64,000 nt of DNA from Cyanosarcina radialis HA8281-LM2 (GTDB taxonomy: Bacteria; Cyanobacteriota; Cyanobacteriia; Cyanobacteriales; CCAP-1448): contig JAHHHA010000006.1 of assembly GCA_019359615.1 (NCBI GenBank), positions 124,001 through 188,000 of the forward strand, given 5' to 3'. Positions 25,196 through 33,738 of the stretch are shown piece by piece. The position numbers and the translations under genes were made by a program. Position 1 is the first letter of the stretch. Each line of letters opens with the position of its first letter. The notes under the pieces are model-generated. The model saw nothing but the letters and a program-made list of their open reading frames with translations. It did no database searches and was not told the DNA's origin.

Positions 25196-27337
25196 ATGTA
25201 TATTGTCAGACTAAAATTCAGACAAACTTCAGAACGAGGATTTCTAGTAACGCTGGCTCATCACCAGCAGCAATTAGAAATAGAAGGCTTTTTGCCAGCT
25301 TTACCAGAAGCACTGCGATCGGCTTTTGAGCAATGGCAATCGGCTTATCGTCAATTAGAAGACGTGCGCTCGTGTATTTCGCCTAAACCGGGATTTCGCT
25401 TAACTCCTAAATCGATGGCCATCGGTTCCAATACTGAATATGCTAATGCCGTCAAAATCCATCTCGATCGATGGCTGAATGAAGCTCATAGCGATTGGCA
25501 ACCGATTAGAGATGGCTTAATTTCGCTGGCTAACCATTTACATCAAACCGAGGTACAACTGATAGTTGATACTCAAGATATCGACTTGCGCCGCTTGCCT
25601 TGGCAAGAATGGGATTTATTAGAAAAATACTATTCTAATAGCGAAGTAGCTTTGTGTACTGCCAAAACTCAATATGGGGCGATCGCTCGAATTCATCCTC
25701 ATCTAAATTATCCCAAACCGAGAATTTTGGTAGTAGTAGGCAGAAGTAATGGAATTAATACCCAGTCAGATTTAGAAGTAATTAAAAACTTAGCAGATCG
25801 CGGTGCAGAAGCTATCTGTTTGCTGCAACCTAATTTAAAAGAGTTATGTGAAGCATTGTGGGATAAGCAAGGATATCACATTTTTGTTTTTACCGGACAT
25901 AGCGGTTCGTTACCAGATGGGAAAATTGGCTGGATTGAGGTCAACGATCGCGAGAGTTTAAGTATTGAAGAATTTAGAGATGCGCTTAAAGAAGCAATTA
26001 ATAAAGGTTTGCAGTTAGCGATTTTTAATTCCTGCGATGGTTTAGGATTAGCCGATCGACTGGCGCAATTGGATTTACCTCAAAGTATTGTCATGCGAGA
26101 GCCAGTTCCTGATGAGGTGGCAGTAGAGTTTTTAAAACATTTCTTTCAGGAATTTGTCAATAACCAATCTTTATTTGCTGCCGTTCAAAAAGCTAAAAAG
26201 CGTCTCGAACCATTTAGATCGAGTTATCCCGGTGCGGTATGGTTGCCAACTATTTGCATTCAACCTGCGGTGCGATCGCTAACTTGGCAAGGAATTTTCG
26301 ATCGAGATTCAAAATCGATAGCTGGTACGGCATCGAAGCTGATAAAAAAGGTTGGAGTTATATTAATAGCCAGTTTGCTGAGTTTTGCGATCGGATTGAC
26401 CACAAATCTTATGGAGCCTCCCGTCTCTTCAGCAACTAATTACCCTGCAAAAATCAAATCTATAGATGCTATTCCTGAAGGAACGTGGCAGTATAGCGGT
26501 AGCACGACTTGGGAACCTATAAGAGAGCAATTAGAGCGAAAAATTAAACGCGATCGCTTAAAATTTCAGCCGATCTATATGCGACATCCTACTTTACCAT
26601 CTGGTTCGAGAACCGGAATTAAAATGCTGTTAGATGGTGAAATTTCTTTTGCCCAGTCTTCTCGGCCGATTAGCGATCGCGAATACGATCTTGCTGCCCA
26701 AAGAGGAGTAAAATTGCAACAAGTTCCCGTTGCTATTGATGGCATTGCTGTTGTCGTTCGCCCTGACTTAAAGCTGGCCGGACTAACGATACAACAACTT
26801 CAAGCTATTTATACAGGTAAGATTAAAAATTGGAGTCAAGTAGGAGGCCCCGATTTAGAAATTATTCCCTACTCTCGCTCTACAGAAAGCGGGACGACAG
26901 AGTTTTTTCAAGAAAATATTTTAGAAGAACGTAATTTTGGCAACAATGTAATTTTTGTAGCCGATCGTAGTGAGGCTTTACTCAAAGTCAGCGATCCTAA
27001 CAAAACAGGAGGAATTTACTTCGCTTCAGTAGCCGAAATAGTCGGACACTGCGAAGTCAAACCTCTGCCGATTAGTCGCCGTCATGGAAGCGTTTTTATT
27101 AATCTAGCTCGAAGGGAAGGGAACTCACCAGAAAAATGCAATCGCCACACAGATCGAATTGACTTTGCAGTTTTGCAAAATGGAGAATACCCCTTAGCTC
27201 GGCGGCTGTTTGTCATCATCGAACATAATAATCCTATGGACGAACAAGCCGGACAGACTTATGCCAAATTATTATTAACAAATGAAGGACAACAGGCGAT
27301 CGAAAAAGCTGGGTTTTTACCACTGCGATCGTTTTGA
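25196..27337 (+). CDS. CHAT protease fused to a PstS-like periplasmic binding domain
   Basis: A 713-residue fusion. Residues 1-105 are a CHAT-associated N-terminal region (MYIVRLKFRQTSERGF). The caspase-like CHAT domain spans about 110-360, with catalytic His235 in FVFTGHSG and Cys280 in IFNSCDGLGLADRL. One membrane helix (VGVILIASLLSFAIGLTTNL) lies at about 384-403. The rest (about 420-713) is PstS-like: YSGSTTWEPI, SRPIS, DGIAVVVRPDL, LQAIYTGKIKNWSQVGG and RSTESGTTEFF. The expected topology is cytoplasmic protease and periplasmic sensor. ATG 25196 is preferred over TTG 25166. A phosphate transporter gene lies downstream. All key residues are present; ligand and substrate are unknown. Confidence 0.88.
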   Translation: MYIVRLKFRQTSERGFLVTLAHHQQQLEIEGFLPALPEALRSAFEQWQSAYRQLEDVRSCISPKPGFRLTPKSMAIGSNTEYANAVKIHLDRWLNEAHSDWQPIRDGLISLANHLHQTEVQLIVDTQDIDLRRLPWQEWDLLEKYYSNSEVALCTAKTQYGAIARIHPHLNYPKPRILVVVGRSNGINTQSDLEVIKNLADRGAEAICLLQPNLKELCEALWDKQGYHIFVFTGHSGSLPDGKIGWIEVNDRESLSIEEFRDALKEAINKGLQLAIFNSCDGLGLADRLAQLDLPQSIVMREPVPDEVAVEFLKHFFQEFVNNQSLFAAVQKAKKRLEPFRSSYPGAVWLPTICIQPAVRSLTWQGIFDRDSKSIAGTASKLIKKVGVILIASLLSFAIGLTTNLMEPPVSSATNYPAKIKSIDAIPEGTWQYSGSTTWEPIREQLERKIKRDRLKFQPIYMRHPTLPSGSRTGIKMLLDGEISFAQSSRPISDREYDLAAQRGVKLQQVPVAIDGIAVVVRPDLKLAGLTIQQLQAIYTGKIKNWSQVGGPDLEIIPYSRSTESGTTEFFQENILEERNFGNNVIFVADRSEALLKVSDPNKTGGIYFASVAEIVGHCEVKPLPISRRHGSVFINLARREGNSPEKCNRHTDRIDFAVLQNGEYPLARRLFVIIEHNNPMDEQAGQTYAKLLLTNEGQQAIEKAGFLPLRSF

Positions 27338-27360
27338 ATTGTCGAGAGGTATTGTGGTGG

Positions 27361-27490
27361 GTGTCGTTGGGTTTCCTATCGTCAACCCAACCTACAGATA
27401 TTGCACTTCACTGGTTTGAAATGAGACATAGCAATTCTCAATTGAGAGAAGCAAATTCTTGTGGGGTAGGCATCCTGCCTGCCCCACTCC
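27361..27490. repeat. Two short repeat units between the CHAT-PstS and the next gene
   Basis: A GTTGGGTTTCCTATCGTCAACCCAACC unit (27368-27394, hairpin-forming) and a CTTGTGGGGTAGGCATCCTGCCTGCCCC unit (27459-27486). Both families occur elsewhere in the window. They separate the CHAT-PstS gene from the small membrane protein gene. Confidence 0.65.
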
Positions 27491-27594
27491 GAACATAATT
27501 TTTCATAAATTGTCAGAAAGTGTCCGATTACTCAGTAGATGGTTAAACATCGAAGCTCTCAAAGCTTATTTTACAGTAATTGGAGCGCTGAGAT

Positions 27595-28077
27595 ATGCAG
27601 ATCCTACAACACACATCTACTAACTTAACGATCTATAGCCGACCGATATTACTCTGGTTGTTTGCTAGCACTTCACTAGTGTTTGCTGCTTTCCCCATTA
27701 AAGAAATAATTCAGCAATATCGCTTTAGAACTGTTCGTTTTGGTTCGATTTTATTCTTAACGATCGTCATTGTCTCTGTCCTCAGTAATTTTTTTGACTC
27801 CACCGAAATTATGACTTCTACATTTGACAAAAATCGAGGGGTTGTAACTATTAGAGAACAGGGGTTACTGGGTACTAAAGTATCCAAATATTTACTGACC
27901 GATATTAGAGATGCGATCGCCCTCACTGACAACAGCGACGATATGGCAACAAAACCAGTCAGGCTATTGTTAGCATCGGGTAAAGAACTGCCAGTTTTTA
28001 GAGAAATTGGCTTATTTAATTCTCAGCAAAAAGCCGAAGCTACTGCCAACTTAATTCGCGATTTTCTCAATTCATGA
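27595..28077 (+). CDS. Two-span membrane protein with a PH-like C-terminal domain
   Basis: A 160-residue protein with two N-terminal hydrophobic helices (ILLWLFASTSLVFAAFPIKE and SILFLTIVIVSVLSNFF) and a C-terminal strand-rich domain (TSTFDKNRGVVTIREQGLLG...YLLTDIRDAIAL...RLLLASGKELPV). This looks like the small membrane-plus-PH-like proteins common in bacteria, but I cannot name the family. Its stop overlaps the PiT transporter start by ATGA, so the two are translationally coupled and probably act together. Confidence 0.65.
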   Translation: MQILQHTSTNLTIYSRPILLWLFASTSLVFAAFPIKEIIQQYRFRTVRFGSILFLTIVIVSVLSNFFDSTEIMTSTFDKNRGVVTIREQGLLGTKVSKYLLTDIRDAIALTDNSDDMATKPVRLLLASGKELPVFREIGLFNSQQKAEATANLIRDFLNS

Positions 28078-29333
28078 TTTTTTTCGTCGTCTTTCTCGCC
28101 TTCTACCTAGCTTGTAATCTAGGGGCAAATGATGTCGCCAACTCCATGGGTACGTCTGTTGGCTCGAAGGCCCTCACTCTCAAACAAGCCATCATTGTTG
28201 CTGGAATTTTGGAATTTACGGGCGCGGTTCTCTTTGGTGGTGGCGTTTCAGAAACCATAGCTACAGACATAGCCAATCCCCCTTTATTTGCCGCTGCTCC
28301 CCAGTTATTGCTATCTGGTATGGTAGCAGCTTTGATTAGCGTCGGTTTGTGGATGCAAATTGCTACCAGTCGGGGGTGGCCGGTTTCTTCCTCTCATGGT
28401 ATTGTCGGTGCGATCGCGGGATTTAGTTGGGTAGCTGCTGGTGTTGGCGCGGTAGATTGGTCTACGATCGGGGCAATTTCGATCGCCTGGGTACTGACAC
28501 CATTGGCCAGCGGGATAATTGCCGCCGCGTTTTATAGCCTCATTAAACGCGCTATTCTCGATCGCCCAGATCCCCTAGCTAGCTTGCAGCAGTGGATTCC
28601 TTGGTTGAGCGTTGCCCTGTTGAGTATATTCGGCGCGATCGTTCTGCCTGCCCTCAGTGCGCCCGTTAATACATGGCTGGCGGCTAATTGGGGTCTGAAC
28701 TTGCCCGGTCAAGATTTGCCTATTGTTGTAGTAGCGATCGGTTCTGTGGTCTTGACGCGGTTTAGCTGGCAGCAATTAGAGTCTGGTACGGAGACAAATG
28801 CAGCCAAATATCCTACCTGCGATCGGGGAGAACGGGTATGGGGCAAATTTCAGGTTTTGAGTGCCTGTTTCGTCGCCTTCGCCCACGGTTCCAACGATGT
28901 CGGCAATGCGATCGCTCCCTTAGCTGCGATCGTCTACATTCAAAGTACGGGATCGGTTCCCCTAGCTGACTTTCACGTCCCTTTGTGGATTCTCGTCGTC
29001 GGTGGTGCGGGGATTGTGGCTGGTCTGGCCGTTTGGGGCAAGAAGGTAATTGCCACCATTGGGGAAAACATTATTGCTCTCGAACCCAGTAGCGGCTTCA
29101 GTGCCGAACTCGCCACCGCTACCACCATTCTCTTAGCTTCCCGCTTGGGACTTCCGGTTTCTACTTCTCACGCCCTAGTTGGTGCTGTGGTCGGCATTGG
29201 ATTAGTTAAAGATTGGCGTTCTGTGCGGTTTCAAACTCTAAAATCTATCGGTTTGGCTTGGTTGATTACTATTCCCGTCACTACCATTTTGGGAGCCACC
29301 ATCTTTTGGTTAATTAGAGCTATCTGGCTTTGA
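28074..29333 (+). CDS. PiT-family inorganic phosphate transporter
   Basis: A 419-residue transporter of the PiT (PHO4) family, which imports metal-phosphate complexes with protons or sodium. Both internal repeats carry the signature: CNLGANDVANSMGTSVGSKA near the N-terminus and AFAHGSNDVGNAIAPLAAIV in the second half, with the associated WPVSSSHGIVGAIAGF and LPVSTSHALVGAVVGIG. About 10-11 membrane helices. It overlaps the preceding small membrane gene by 4 nt. It lies 0.74 kb after the CHAT-PstS gene on the same strand, tying the locus to phosphate by context. Confidence 0.92.
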   Translation: MIFFVVFLAFYLACNLGANDVANSMGTSVGSKALTLKQAIIVAGILEFTGAVLFGGGVSETIATDIANPPLFAAAPQLLLSGMVAALISVGLWMQIATSRGWPVSSSHGIVGAIAGFSWVAAGVGAVDWSTIGAISIAWVLTPLASGIIAAAFYSLIKRAILDRPDPLASLQQWIPWLSVALLSIFGAIVLPALSAPVNTWLAANWGLNLPGQDLPIVVVAIGSVVLTRFSWQQLESGTETNAAKYPTCDRGERVWGKFQVLSACFVAFAHGSNDVGNAIAPLAAIVYIQSTGSVPLADFHVPLWILVVGGAGIVAGLAVWGKKVIATIGENIIALEPSSGFSAELATATTILLASRLGLPVSTSHALVGAVVGIGLVKDWRSVRFQTLKSIGLAWLITIPVTTILGATIFWLIRAIWL

Positions 29334-29397
29334 AAAAACAATACCGGAGGAACTACCTTGATGCGTTTCTCCGGCAACATAGCAAATTAAAATCAAA

Positions 29398-29415
29398 AAT
29401 TAGCGATCGCTAATT
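29398..29415. other. 18-bp perfect palindrome around a HIP1 octamer
   Basis: AATTAGCGATCGCTAATT is a perfect palindrome in the spacer after the phosphate transporter. HIP1 octamers are common throughout, but the symmetrical flanks are unusual. A CCGGAG...CTCCGG pair lies just before it (29344-29374) and may close the transporter transcript. Confidence 0.5.
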
Positions 29416-29437
29416 ATAAAGACATCACACTGCTACG

Positions 29438-29789
29438 CATGGGTGTCAACTTAATGCTAGAGCTATTGCTGTACCTAGATCTTCAGCCCCAACCGCCAGG
29501 GGTTCAAAACCCCACAACTTAAGTACAAGCCCACTAATGGAAGTTAAAAAATAATTGGGTAATTCTTGTGGGATAGCCCTCTGGACTGTCCCAGTGGGGC
29601 GGGCTTTCCTGCCCACCCCACAAGAAAGCAGGCATCTTGCCTGCCCCAGAATTACCGGATTTAATTCTTAACCTTCATAAGTGGACTAAATTTACCAGCA
29701 TTGAGTCCTCTAAAGAGGACTTTAGCTTTGAGGCAGGGGTTTTCAACCCCTGACGGATGAAGGCTTTGACCGTTAAATTGACACCGATG
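29438..29789. mobile_element. MITE-like element, copy 2, with a nested repeat and 9-bp target duplication
   Basis: 352 bp bounded by CATGGGTGTCAACTTAA and the inverse TTAAATTGACACCGATG, flanked on both sides by ACTGCTACG (29429-29437 and 29790-29798), an exact 9-bp duplication. It is inverted relative to copy 1 and shares its hairpins (GTCCTCTAAAGAGGAC, AGGGGTTTTCAACCCCT). The centre (about 29556-29665) holds a different repeat, the TTCTTGTGGGATAGCCC unit and its partner, absent from the other copies; this explains the extra 130 bp. Confidence 0.85.
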
Positions 29790-29808
29790 ACTGCTACGCC
29801 CCTATTCT

Positions 29809-30993
29809 TCAAGCAACTTGGTGTGGTTTGAGGACAACTTTAATGCAATTGTCTTGCTTATGTTTGAAGATTTCGTAAGCGTGCGGCGCTCGATCGATCG
29901 GTAGCTCGTGAGTGATCAAAAACGACGGATCGATTTCGCCTTTTTGAATAAGTTCTGTGAGCGGACGCAAATACCGATGAACGTGAGTTTGCCCGGTTTT
30001 CATCGTCAAACCTTTGTTCATAAAGGCTCCCATAGGGATTTTATCTACCAGACCCGTGTACACCCCAGGAACCGAAACTGTTCCACCTTTCCGACAGGCC
30101 ACGATCGCTTGCCTTAAGACGCTGGGGCGATCGGTTTCTAACCTGACAGCTTGTTTCACCTGGTCGTAGAAGCCTTCTAAGCCGAATCCGTGAGCTTCCA
30201 TGCCGACAGCATCGATAACCGAATCGGGCCCTCGCCCTCCAGTCATTTCTCTGAGGGCTTCACCTACTTCGATTTCAGCGATGTTCAATACTTCTGCCCC
30301 ACCATCTTTAGCCATTTGCAGGCGTTCGGCCACGAGATCGATCGCGATGACCCGTTCTGCCCCCAGCAAGTAAGCACTTCTAATCGCAAACTGTCCCACC
30401 GGACCGCAACCCCAGACGGCGACCGTATCTCCAGGCTCGATATTGCAGTTTTCGGCTGCCATGTATCCCGTGGGGAAAATATCGGTGAGAAATAGAAGTT
30501 GTTCGTCAGTTAATTCATTGGGAACCTTAAACAGCCCGACATCGGCAAAGGGAACGCGGGCGTATTGAGCTTGACCGCCTGCATAGCCCCCAGTTAGATG
30601 AGAGTAGCCAAACAAACCAGAGGGCGAATGCCCTAGAGGAATTTCTGCCATCCAAGAGTTGGGGTTAGAGTTATCGCACAGCGACCACAACTGTTTTTGG
30701 CAAAAAAAGCACCCCCCGCAAGCAATCGTAAACGGGACGACGACGCGATCGCCGATTTGCAAATGCTTGTTCTGAATACCCCGGCCGAGTTCGACGATTT
30801 CGCCCATAAACTCGTGTCCCAAAATATCTCCCGGTTTCATTGTCGGGTTGTAACCGTCGTAGAGGTGGAGGTCGGAACCGCAAATTGCCGTCGAAGTAAT
30901 TTTGACGATCGCATCGCGGGGATTAAGAATCTTGGGATCGGGAACGGTTTCGACTTCGACTTTATTTGTGCCTTGCCAACAAACTGCCTTCAT
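29809..30993 (-). CDS. Zinc-dependent alcohol dehydrogenase, formaldehyde-dehydrogenase-like
   Basis: A 394-residue medium-chain dehydrogenase of the glutathione-independent formaldehyde dehydrogenase-like group. Catalytic zinc ligands appear in [12 protein letters not shown] and ILGHEFMG; structural zinc cysteines in [19 protein letters not shown]. The NAD-binding motif is [20 protein letters not shown]. Such enzymes oxidise aldehydes or alcohols; substrate is not determinable. It heads a run of three reverse-strand oxidoreductases (with the SDR and Gfo/Idh proteins), which may be stress-related or share a pathway, but spacing is 137-163 bases with repeats between. Confidence 0.9.
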   Translation of the reverse strand: MKAVCWQGTNKVEVETVPDPKILNPRDAIVKITSTAICGSDLHLYDGYNPTMKPGDILGHEFMGEIVELGRGIQNKHLQIGDRVVVPFTIACGGCFFCQKQLWSLCDNSNPNSWMAEIPLGHSPSGLFGYSHLTGGYAGGQAQYARVPFADVGLFKVPNELTDEQLLFLTDIFPTGYMAAENCNIEPGDTVAVWGCGPVGQFAIRSAYLLGAERVIAIDLVAERLQMAKDGGAEVLNIAEIEVGEALREMTGGRGPDSVIDAVGMEAHGFGLEGFYDQVKQAVRLETDRPSVLRQAIVACRKGGTVSVPGVYTGLVDKIPMGAFMNKGLTMKTGQTHVHRYLRPLTELIQKGEIDPSFLITHELPIDRAPHAYEIFKHKQDNCIKVVLKPHQVA

Positions 30994-31026
30994 CTGTACA
31001 AATCTCCTATAAGAAAATAAGGGGTT

Positions 31027-31071
31027 ATGGTTGGGTTTGTTGGGTTTCGCAGAGCTATACCCAACCTACGA
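31027..31071. repeat. GTTGGGTTT/AACCCAACC repeat
   Basis: A unit of the GGTTGGGTT ... ACCCAACCTAC family. Copies are also at 22360, 27361 and 50988. It is followed by GCGAATTGCGAATTG tandem units (31090-31125). No coding role. Confidence 0.6.
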
Positions 31072-31130
31072 CTGACAATTTTCAATAGCAAATTGCGAAT
31101 TGCGAATTGTAAATTGCGAATTGGTAAAAA

Positions 31131-31931
31131 TTATTTGTTCGCCGATCCCGGTTCGGTAAGTTGGCGGTGCTGTTCGGCATTAACGGTATCGGGCAGAACT
31201 TTGCTGACATTGCCCTGAATTTTGGTTTTCAACGAGCCTGCAATAATCTTGTCCTTGCCTGCCATCAAAGCCTCAAATCCCTGTTTGGCTACCTCAGCAG
31301 GATCGTCCTTCTGACCTGCCCCCGCTTTGGTATCGTCCATATCCGCACGATGGAAGAAGTTAGTATCTGTCGGGCCGGGCATCAGCGCCGTCACCGTTAC
31401 GCCCGTGTCTTTTAATTCGTTGCGGAGGGCTTCGGCAAAGGAGAGAATAAATGCTTTAGAGGCAGCATACACGGCTTCAAAGGGGCCGGGCATCAACGCC
31501 GCGATCGAAGAGGTGAAGAGAATCTTGCCGTTACCTCGATCGACCATATCCTTGACTGCTCGCTTGGCCAGATGAACTGACGATTTGACATTCAAGTCGA
31601 TGAGATTGAGTTCTTCCTTGAGGTCAGTCTCGGTAAACTTGCCGCCGACTCCCACTCCGGCATTAATCGCGATCGCTTCTATTGGCCGTCCGGTGAAATG
31701 AATTTGCCGATAGAGAGTTTCGACTCCATCGTAGGTAGCCAAATCTGTTTGTACGGTTTCGACTTGCGCCCCTAATTCCGTAAAGGCTTGAGCCTTACTG
31801 TCAATGTCAGATCCGGTAGCTGTAACGACTAGATCGAAGCCGTTTTGAGCGAACTGTTTGGCCAGTTCGTAACCGATGCCGCTGGAAGCACCCGTGACCA
31901 CAGCTAGAGGACGAGATGAAGAACTATTCAT
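31131..31931 (-). CDS. Short-chain dehydrogenase/reductase
   Basis: A 266-residue classical SDR oxidoreductase. It shows the cofactor motif VTGASSGIGYELAKQF, an acidic/structural INAGVGVG, the catalytic serine in ILFTSSIAALMPG and the YAASK catalytic tetrad. Specificity is unknown; the acidic residue after the glycine motif is absent, which does not fix NAD or NADP preference. It lies between the alcohol dehydrogenase and Gfo/Idh genes on the same strand. Intact. Confidence 0.9.
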   Translation of the reverse strand: MNSSSSRPLAVVTGASSGIGYELAKQFAQNGFDLVVTATGSDIDSKAQAFTELGAQVETVQTDLATYDGVETLYRQIHFTGRPIEAIAINAGVGVGGKFTETDLKEELNLIDLNVKSSVHLAKRAVKDMVDRGNGKILFTSSIAALMPGPFEAVYAASKAFILSFAEALRNELKDTGVTVTALMPGPTDTNFFHRADMDDTKAGAGQKDDPAEVAKQGFEALMAGKDKIIAGSLKTKIQGNVSKVLPDTVNAEQHRQLTEPGSANK

Positions 31932-31965
31932 AATTTTAAGTTTTCGGTTTCAAGTTTGGCCTTGT

Positions 31966-32037
31966 CGATCCCCCTAAATCCCCCTTAAAAAGGGGGACTT
32001 TGAGAGTTTCCCCCTTTTTAAGGGGGGTAGGGGGGAA
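31966..32037. repeat. GATCCCCCTAAATCCCCC paired repeat, short-loop copy
   Basis: CGATCCCCCTAAATCCCCCT is followed after a short loop by its inverse ending AAGGGGGGTAGGGGGG. It can form a long stem. The adjacent GCGCAAAGCGCACGCTGCGCG is another repeat motif frequent in cyanobacteria. The long-loop copy is at 18452-18569. Confidence 0.8.
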
Positions 32038-32094
32038 TGCGCAAAGCGCACGCTGCGCGAACGGAGAGGGGCTGGATAAGAGCCAGATTTGACA

Positions 32095-33228
32095 CTACTT
32101 GCTGGCACTGGCAGCGTGAATCAGGTCGGGCTTTTCTTCCACTGGAGGACGCTCGATCGCTTGTGCGGCAGTGGGGCGTTGAGGGCGATCGAGTCGATCG
32201 ATCTTTACAGGGCGGCCTTGCTCGATCGACTCATACAAGGCGTGAATAATCCGCACGTCGTTCGCTCCTTCCCTGCCTGATGGTTCTGGTTCTCTCTCTT
32301 GTAAGATGCAATCCGAGAAGTAGGTAAATTCGGCGGCCAACTGGCTGTGGTCTGGAAAAGTGCGCTCTTTAGTCTCGCCTGCGATCGTCAGGTAATGCTT
32401 CAGTTCTCCTTGCCAATCGTAGGCAGGATCTAACCGCAAATCTCCTTTGGTTCCGAGAATTTGATAAGTGGAAACTGAGGCGGCTCCAAAGCTGACGGTA
32501 AATGTTGCCAGTCGCTCGTTAGGGAACCGCAAAATTGCCGAGGTCATTTCTTTGACTTCGCTAAACCGCCGCTCTTTATTACTGGCAGCGGTGGCAAATG
32601 CTTCGATCGGCTCGTCTTGAAACAGATACCGGGCGGCATTAATACAGTAAATCCCGATGTCGTTCAGCGTGCCGCCTCCAGTGTCATCTTGCAGGCGAAT
32701 GTTGCCCTCTTCTACCTGTTGGGTAAAAACCGAGTTAAAGATGCGCGGTTCGCCAATCTGTCCGGATCGCACTATTTCTACCGCTTCCATGTTGGCTGGA
32801 TCGAAATGCAGGCGGTAAGCAATAGCGAGCTTGACGTTATTGCTTTGGCAGGCGCGGATCATCTCTTCGCACTCTTCGGGAGTAGTTGCCATGGGCTTCT
32901 CGCACAAGACGTGAATACCTCGATCGGCTGCTCGAACTGTATATTCGCAGTGCAAATGATTGGGCAAGGCAATATAAACCGCATCTACTTCACCGCTGCT
33001 CAAGCAATCTTCGTACTCTTCGTAAGAATAGGTGTGTTGTACTCCGTATTTTTCGCTCAGTTCCTTGAGTTTGGTAGGGTCGTCGGAAACTAGTGCTACT
33101 AAAGCTGAATTTTCCGAGCGATCGAACGCGGGCAAGGCAGCATCTTGAGCGAACCAGCCAAGTCCGACGACTGCATAACGGATTTGGCGGTCGTCGGCGT
33201 TTGTCGGTAAAGAAGCAGATGAAGTCAT
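32095..33228 (-). CDS. Gfo/Idh/MocA family oxidoreductase
   Basis: A 377-residue NAD(P)-dependent oxidoreductase of the glucose-fructose oxidoreductase family. The N-terminal Rossmann motif is YAVVGLGWFAQDAALPAF, the conserved EKP motif is in HVLCEKPMATTPEEC, and the C-terminal alpha/beta domain includes GGGTLNDIGIYCINAARYLF (the DxxxH-like region with Tyr-Cys). Probable substrate is a sugar or inositol, not specified. The ATG at 33228 (MTSSASLPTNADDRQIRYAV) is preferred over a TTG at 33270. The last 40 residues are low-complexity and variable. Confidence 0.88.
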   Translation of the reverse strand: MTSSASLPTNADDRQIRYAVVGLGWFAQDAALPAFDRSENSALVALVSDDPTKLKELSEKYGVQHTYSYEEYEDCLSSGEVDAVYIALPNHLHCEYTVRAADRGIHVLCEKPMATTPEECEEMIRACQSNNVKLAIAYRLHFDPANMEAVEIVRSGQIGEPRIFNSVFTQQVEEGNIRLQDDTGGGTLNDIGIYCINAARYLFQDEPIEAFATAASNKERRFSEVKEMTSAILRFPNERLATFTVSFGAASVSTYQILGTKGDLRLDPAYDWQGELKHYLTIAGETKERTFPDHSQLAAEFTYFSDCILQEREPEPSGREGANDVRIIHALYESIEQGRPVKIDRLDRPQRPTAAQAIERPPVEEKPDLIHAASASK

Positions 33229-33738
33229 GAGGATGTCTTTAATCGAATGGGCAACGAGCGTTAAATTCAATTTCTAGGAGCGATCGACTTAGATAACAGT
33301 TAGTTCGAGCGAAGGGCGAACCAATTTCTTCACTCGTTTTGTGGTTTTAGAGAAATCTTCACAACAGAAACTACAGCTAAAGCCGGAAGCGCGAGCTTAC
33401 ACTTCTTTAGCCTTCAGACTGCTCGATTCAAATCTAATAAATTGCTGCTATTGCCTGAGTAATCTACTCAAACAGCCTAGAAATTTAAAACCTGGTCTGC
33501 CTCTAACTCATGAGGTAGATCGATCGATCGGGCTACTAAGTCTAAAGTCAGAGATCTAGATCCACGGTTCGTGACTGCCCGACAAAATTGTCATTACCGC
33601 TTTGAGGTTGGACTTCAATAATTACCGAACTACCGATGCGATCGCTATTTGGAGTAAATTTCACCACAGATAAACACAGATGAACACAGATGTCTACCGA
33701 TGATTTCCTACTTTGCATTAAAAAAGAACCTAATTAAT
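33229..33738. other. 510-base spacer with a short tandem repeat
   Basis: Between two reverse-strand genes. It includes three ACACAGATRA units at 33664-33692 and a GATCGATCGATCG run near 33520. A 72-codon open frame at 33341 has atypical composition and no support. No gene assigned. Confidence 0.5.

Noticed and set aside
23374-27337. Type III-E (Craspase) CRISPR system
   Set aside because: A CHAT protease and a sigma-like factor are present, but there is no gRAMP/Cas7-11, Csx30, Csx31 or array. The similarity is only in general logic.
27400-28073. Pho box before the phosphate transporter
   Set aside because: I looked for paired CTTAACCT-like octamers and saw only an isolated GGTTAAAC-like site, which is not enough.
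33341-33559. A 72-codon open frame in the spacer after the Gfo/Idh gene
   Set aside because: No ribosome site, no recognisable motif and composition unlike neighbouring genes.
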